Positions 8,782 through 10,339 of a stretch of DNA of 10,339 nucleotides are shown in pieces (the stretch's first letter is position 1; each line of letters begins with the position of its first letter). Below the pieces are notes generated by a model. It was given only the letters and a program-made list of their open reading frames with translations, had not been told where the DNA came from and searched no databases. Both the position numbers and the translations under genes were made by a program. The stretch lies in NCBI GenBank assembly GCA_028565635.1, contig JAOXYB010050780.1, positions 1,393-11,731 of the forward strand. The letters are read 5' to 3'. This DNA is from Phoronis ovalis. Lineage: Eukaryota; Phoronida; Phoronidae.

Positions 8782-9086
8782 CTCCTGGGTAGTATATATA
8801 TATCTAGAAGGGCTACAACCTGTCCCTGTCTGGTGGGTTTAGACATAATATCATCCTTCAAAGTACTGGTTAAAACATTACTCTGAATCAAATGAGTAAT
8901 AATCTCAGGAACATCAATGTCCTGTACTAAACTTGAAGTATTTCCTTATGTCTGTCCTGCATCCTGTATGACTTGTAAAGTGATCTGTTGGCATTGTGTA
9001 AATAAATTATAAGTTCAACATAGCTTTATCTGTTATGTTTGCTTTTTGAATGTGATGATAAACTACTGATAATATAAAACTGATTG
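8782..9086 (-). pseudogene. Decayed partial duplicate of the CARD exon and its promoter
   Basis: This stretch aligns in the same orientation with 7655-8001 and is nearly identical over the core CARD region (peptide LTSTLKDDIMSKPTRQGQ is unchanged). Breaks seen: about 13 bases are missing between the codons for ILQ and SLV, which shifts the frame and brings a TAG soon after the ATG at 8962. Six bases of extra TA repeat add two codons inside helix 4. Homology stops at 8782 right after the LPR codons, so helices 5 and 6 and the splice donor are absent. The segment matching the TATA box at 7926-7935 is also deleted. What remains open is a 79-residue frame from 8891 to 8652 with an unrelated tail. 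It is unlikely to make a folded CARD. Confidence 0.85.
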
Positions 9087-10339
9087 TCACTAAAATAATT
9101 TATGCCATACATCATAATTATTATGTTATTAATCAAATTTTATATGTTTAAATATTTTATTAGTAAAGTTCGACCTTTAAAAATATTATTGAAATCCTAT
9201 ATAAATCATGTAATACAGACAGAACAAACATATGGAGAATCCGAAATGAAATTGATAGATATAAGATTAAATGGGGAAATTTTATTTTATAACAGTTAGT
9301 GTGTCAATATGTTAAACCACAATGTACAATTAGCAGACATTAACTTGTTACTTTTATTTTGTTGCTGTTGTTTGTTATCTATATTTTTTGCTTGTTACAG
9401 TTCCTATATGATAATCAGGGATTCATTAATATGTGTATAACGGCTTAATGTACTGACTTGATTTTTATCACACTTATGCATCTTGCGACATTGACCAGGG
9501 AAAAAGTTGTTATTAAATTTTCGTCCGAATAGTGCTAAGGGCTTTAATTAAGATTTCTCGCTGTACAATTGGATACGATTTCTTAAGAATTAAACAGTTT
9601 TTATAATTGTTATACTCAAAATGTTTGTCATGACATTCCAGAAAAAATGGCGGAAGTACATATTCAAAAAAACTTTTAGTTTTGTTTAGAAACGGCGAAA
9701 TATATAAAAAATATTCAGTAATTTCCGGGCAAACTCGTAATGTTTGTGTGTACGTGCGTGTGTACATGCGTGTTTTTTTATCTTTCTGTTTAAACGTATT
9801 TGTGTAGCCGGTGGTATATTGTTTGGATTGATAAATTAGTAGCCATTGCTATTTATTGTTTCTAGCTTGTAAAATCTTTTAAAGGCACCTGTTCCATATT
9901 GTGTTATTTATAAAGTCAGACCGGACTTTATCCGCTAAAAGGCGCTAGACATCAGGATATTTCCTGAGTTAGCCAATCATGTAGAAATTTTAACTGTGCC
10001 ATTTTTCAACTAAGCGTAAGTTATAACGCCCAGGGACTTTTCCAATTATTTCAGCTTCGTGATAAAAATTTGAACATTTGGGTAAATCACTGCTCTAATC
10101 TCAGTAAAAAAGATAAACATTGCAAGGACAACACAAAATAAATAGGGAAATAAATAAAATACTATGTTTTGTAAAAGTAAATCAGAGTGTATGTGAGGTG
10201 TATATTAGACCCATCAACATTTCAAAATATGATAAAGAAAATAAAATGTTATTTCTTTACCATTGTAACTGCAGGACATTGACATTTTCCCTATATATGT
10301 ATATTGATACCGTTTATGACCTATAGATGGCATCTCAGT
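9087..10339. other. Right-end stretch with a possible promoter-like cluster and no recognised gene
   Basis: Frames at 9102-9299, 9767-9513 and 10120-10326 are short, AT-driven and match nothing I know. The less AT-rich part holds AAAATGGCGGAAG at 9644-9656 (YY1/ETS-like), AGCCAAT at about 9971-9977, a GTAAGT donor-like site at about 10016 and a small inverted repeat at 9911-9930. This could be a TATA-less promoter of a gene to the right, or chance. Confidence 0.3.
9741..9772. repeat. Imperfect GT-rich microsatellite
   Basis: A run of TGTGTGTACGTGCGTGTG type, alternating purine and pyrimidine with several interruptions. Nothing else is claimed for it. Confidence 0.7.

Noticed and set aside
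9513-9767. Minus-strand 84-codon frame
   Set aside because: It is partly a translation of the GT-rich tract and has no recognisable domain or splice context.
10033-10043. GGGACTTTTCC resembling a κB site
   Set aside because: It is 11 bases rather than the classical 10, stands alone, and lies over 2 kb from the CARD gene start.

Overview
This window looks like animal nuclear DNA, most likely from a mollusc and probably a bivalve. It is AT-rich, its genes have introns with GT/AG boundaries, minisatellites are abundant, there is a decayed non-LTR retrotransposon piece, and the one clear gene belongs to the RING/NHL ubiquitin-ligase type that is expanded in lophotrochozoans. The taxon is an inference from style; no sequence here fixes it.

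The one clear gene is on the minus strand from 7842 to 5753. Exon 1 (7842-7554) encodes a complete six-helix CARD death-fold domain. A 407-base phase-1 intron (7553-7147) follows. Exon 2 (7146-5753) encodes a C3HC4 RING finger, a filamin-type Ig domain and a six-bladed NHL propeller. The predicted protein is about 560 residues: CARD, RING, filamin, NHL, with no B-box or coiled coil. A TATA-like box and an E-box lie just upstream, and an AATAAA lies about 100 bases after the stop. The likely job is ubiquitin ligation by the RING, target choice by the propeller, and CARD-CARD recruitment to a death-fold signalling complex. This architecture is the best candidate for something new in the window.

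Upstream of that gene (8782-9086) lies a direct duplicate of the promoter and CARD exon. It is broken: it has a 13-base deletion with an early stop, loss of the TATA box and loss of the last two CARD helices. A minus-strand reverse-transcriptase fragment of a LINE-type element (about 8342-8600) sits between the two copies.

The left half (1-5000) is harder. On the plus strand several short open stretches are flanked by good splice sites with compatible phases (118-159, 1337-1432, 1714-1820, then either 2163-2233 or a route through 2039-2101, 3428-3676 and 4823-4884). They may be the 3' exons of a gene entering from the left. No family is recognised with confidence. Three unrelated minisatellites lie in this half: 78-base units (240-776), 35-base units (2209-2530) and 48-base units (3453-3613). 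The third lies inside a putative exon, and the second starts on the stop codon of another.

The right end (9087-10339) has no recognisable gene. It holds a short GT-rich tract and a promoter-like cluster.
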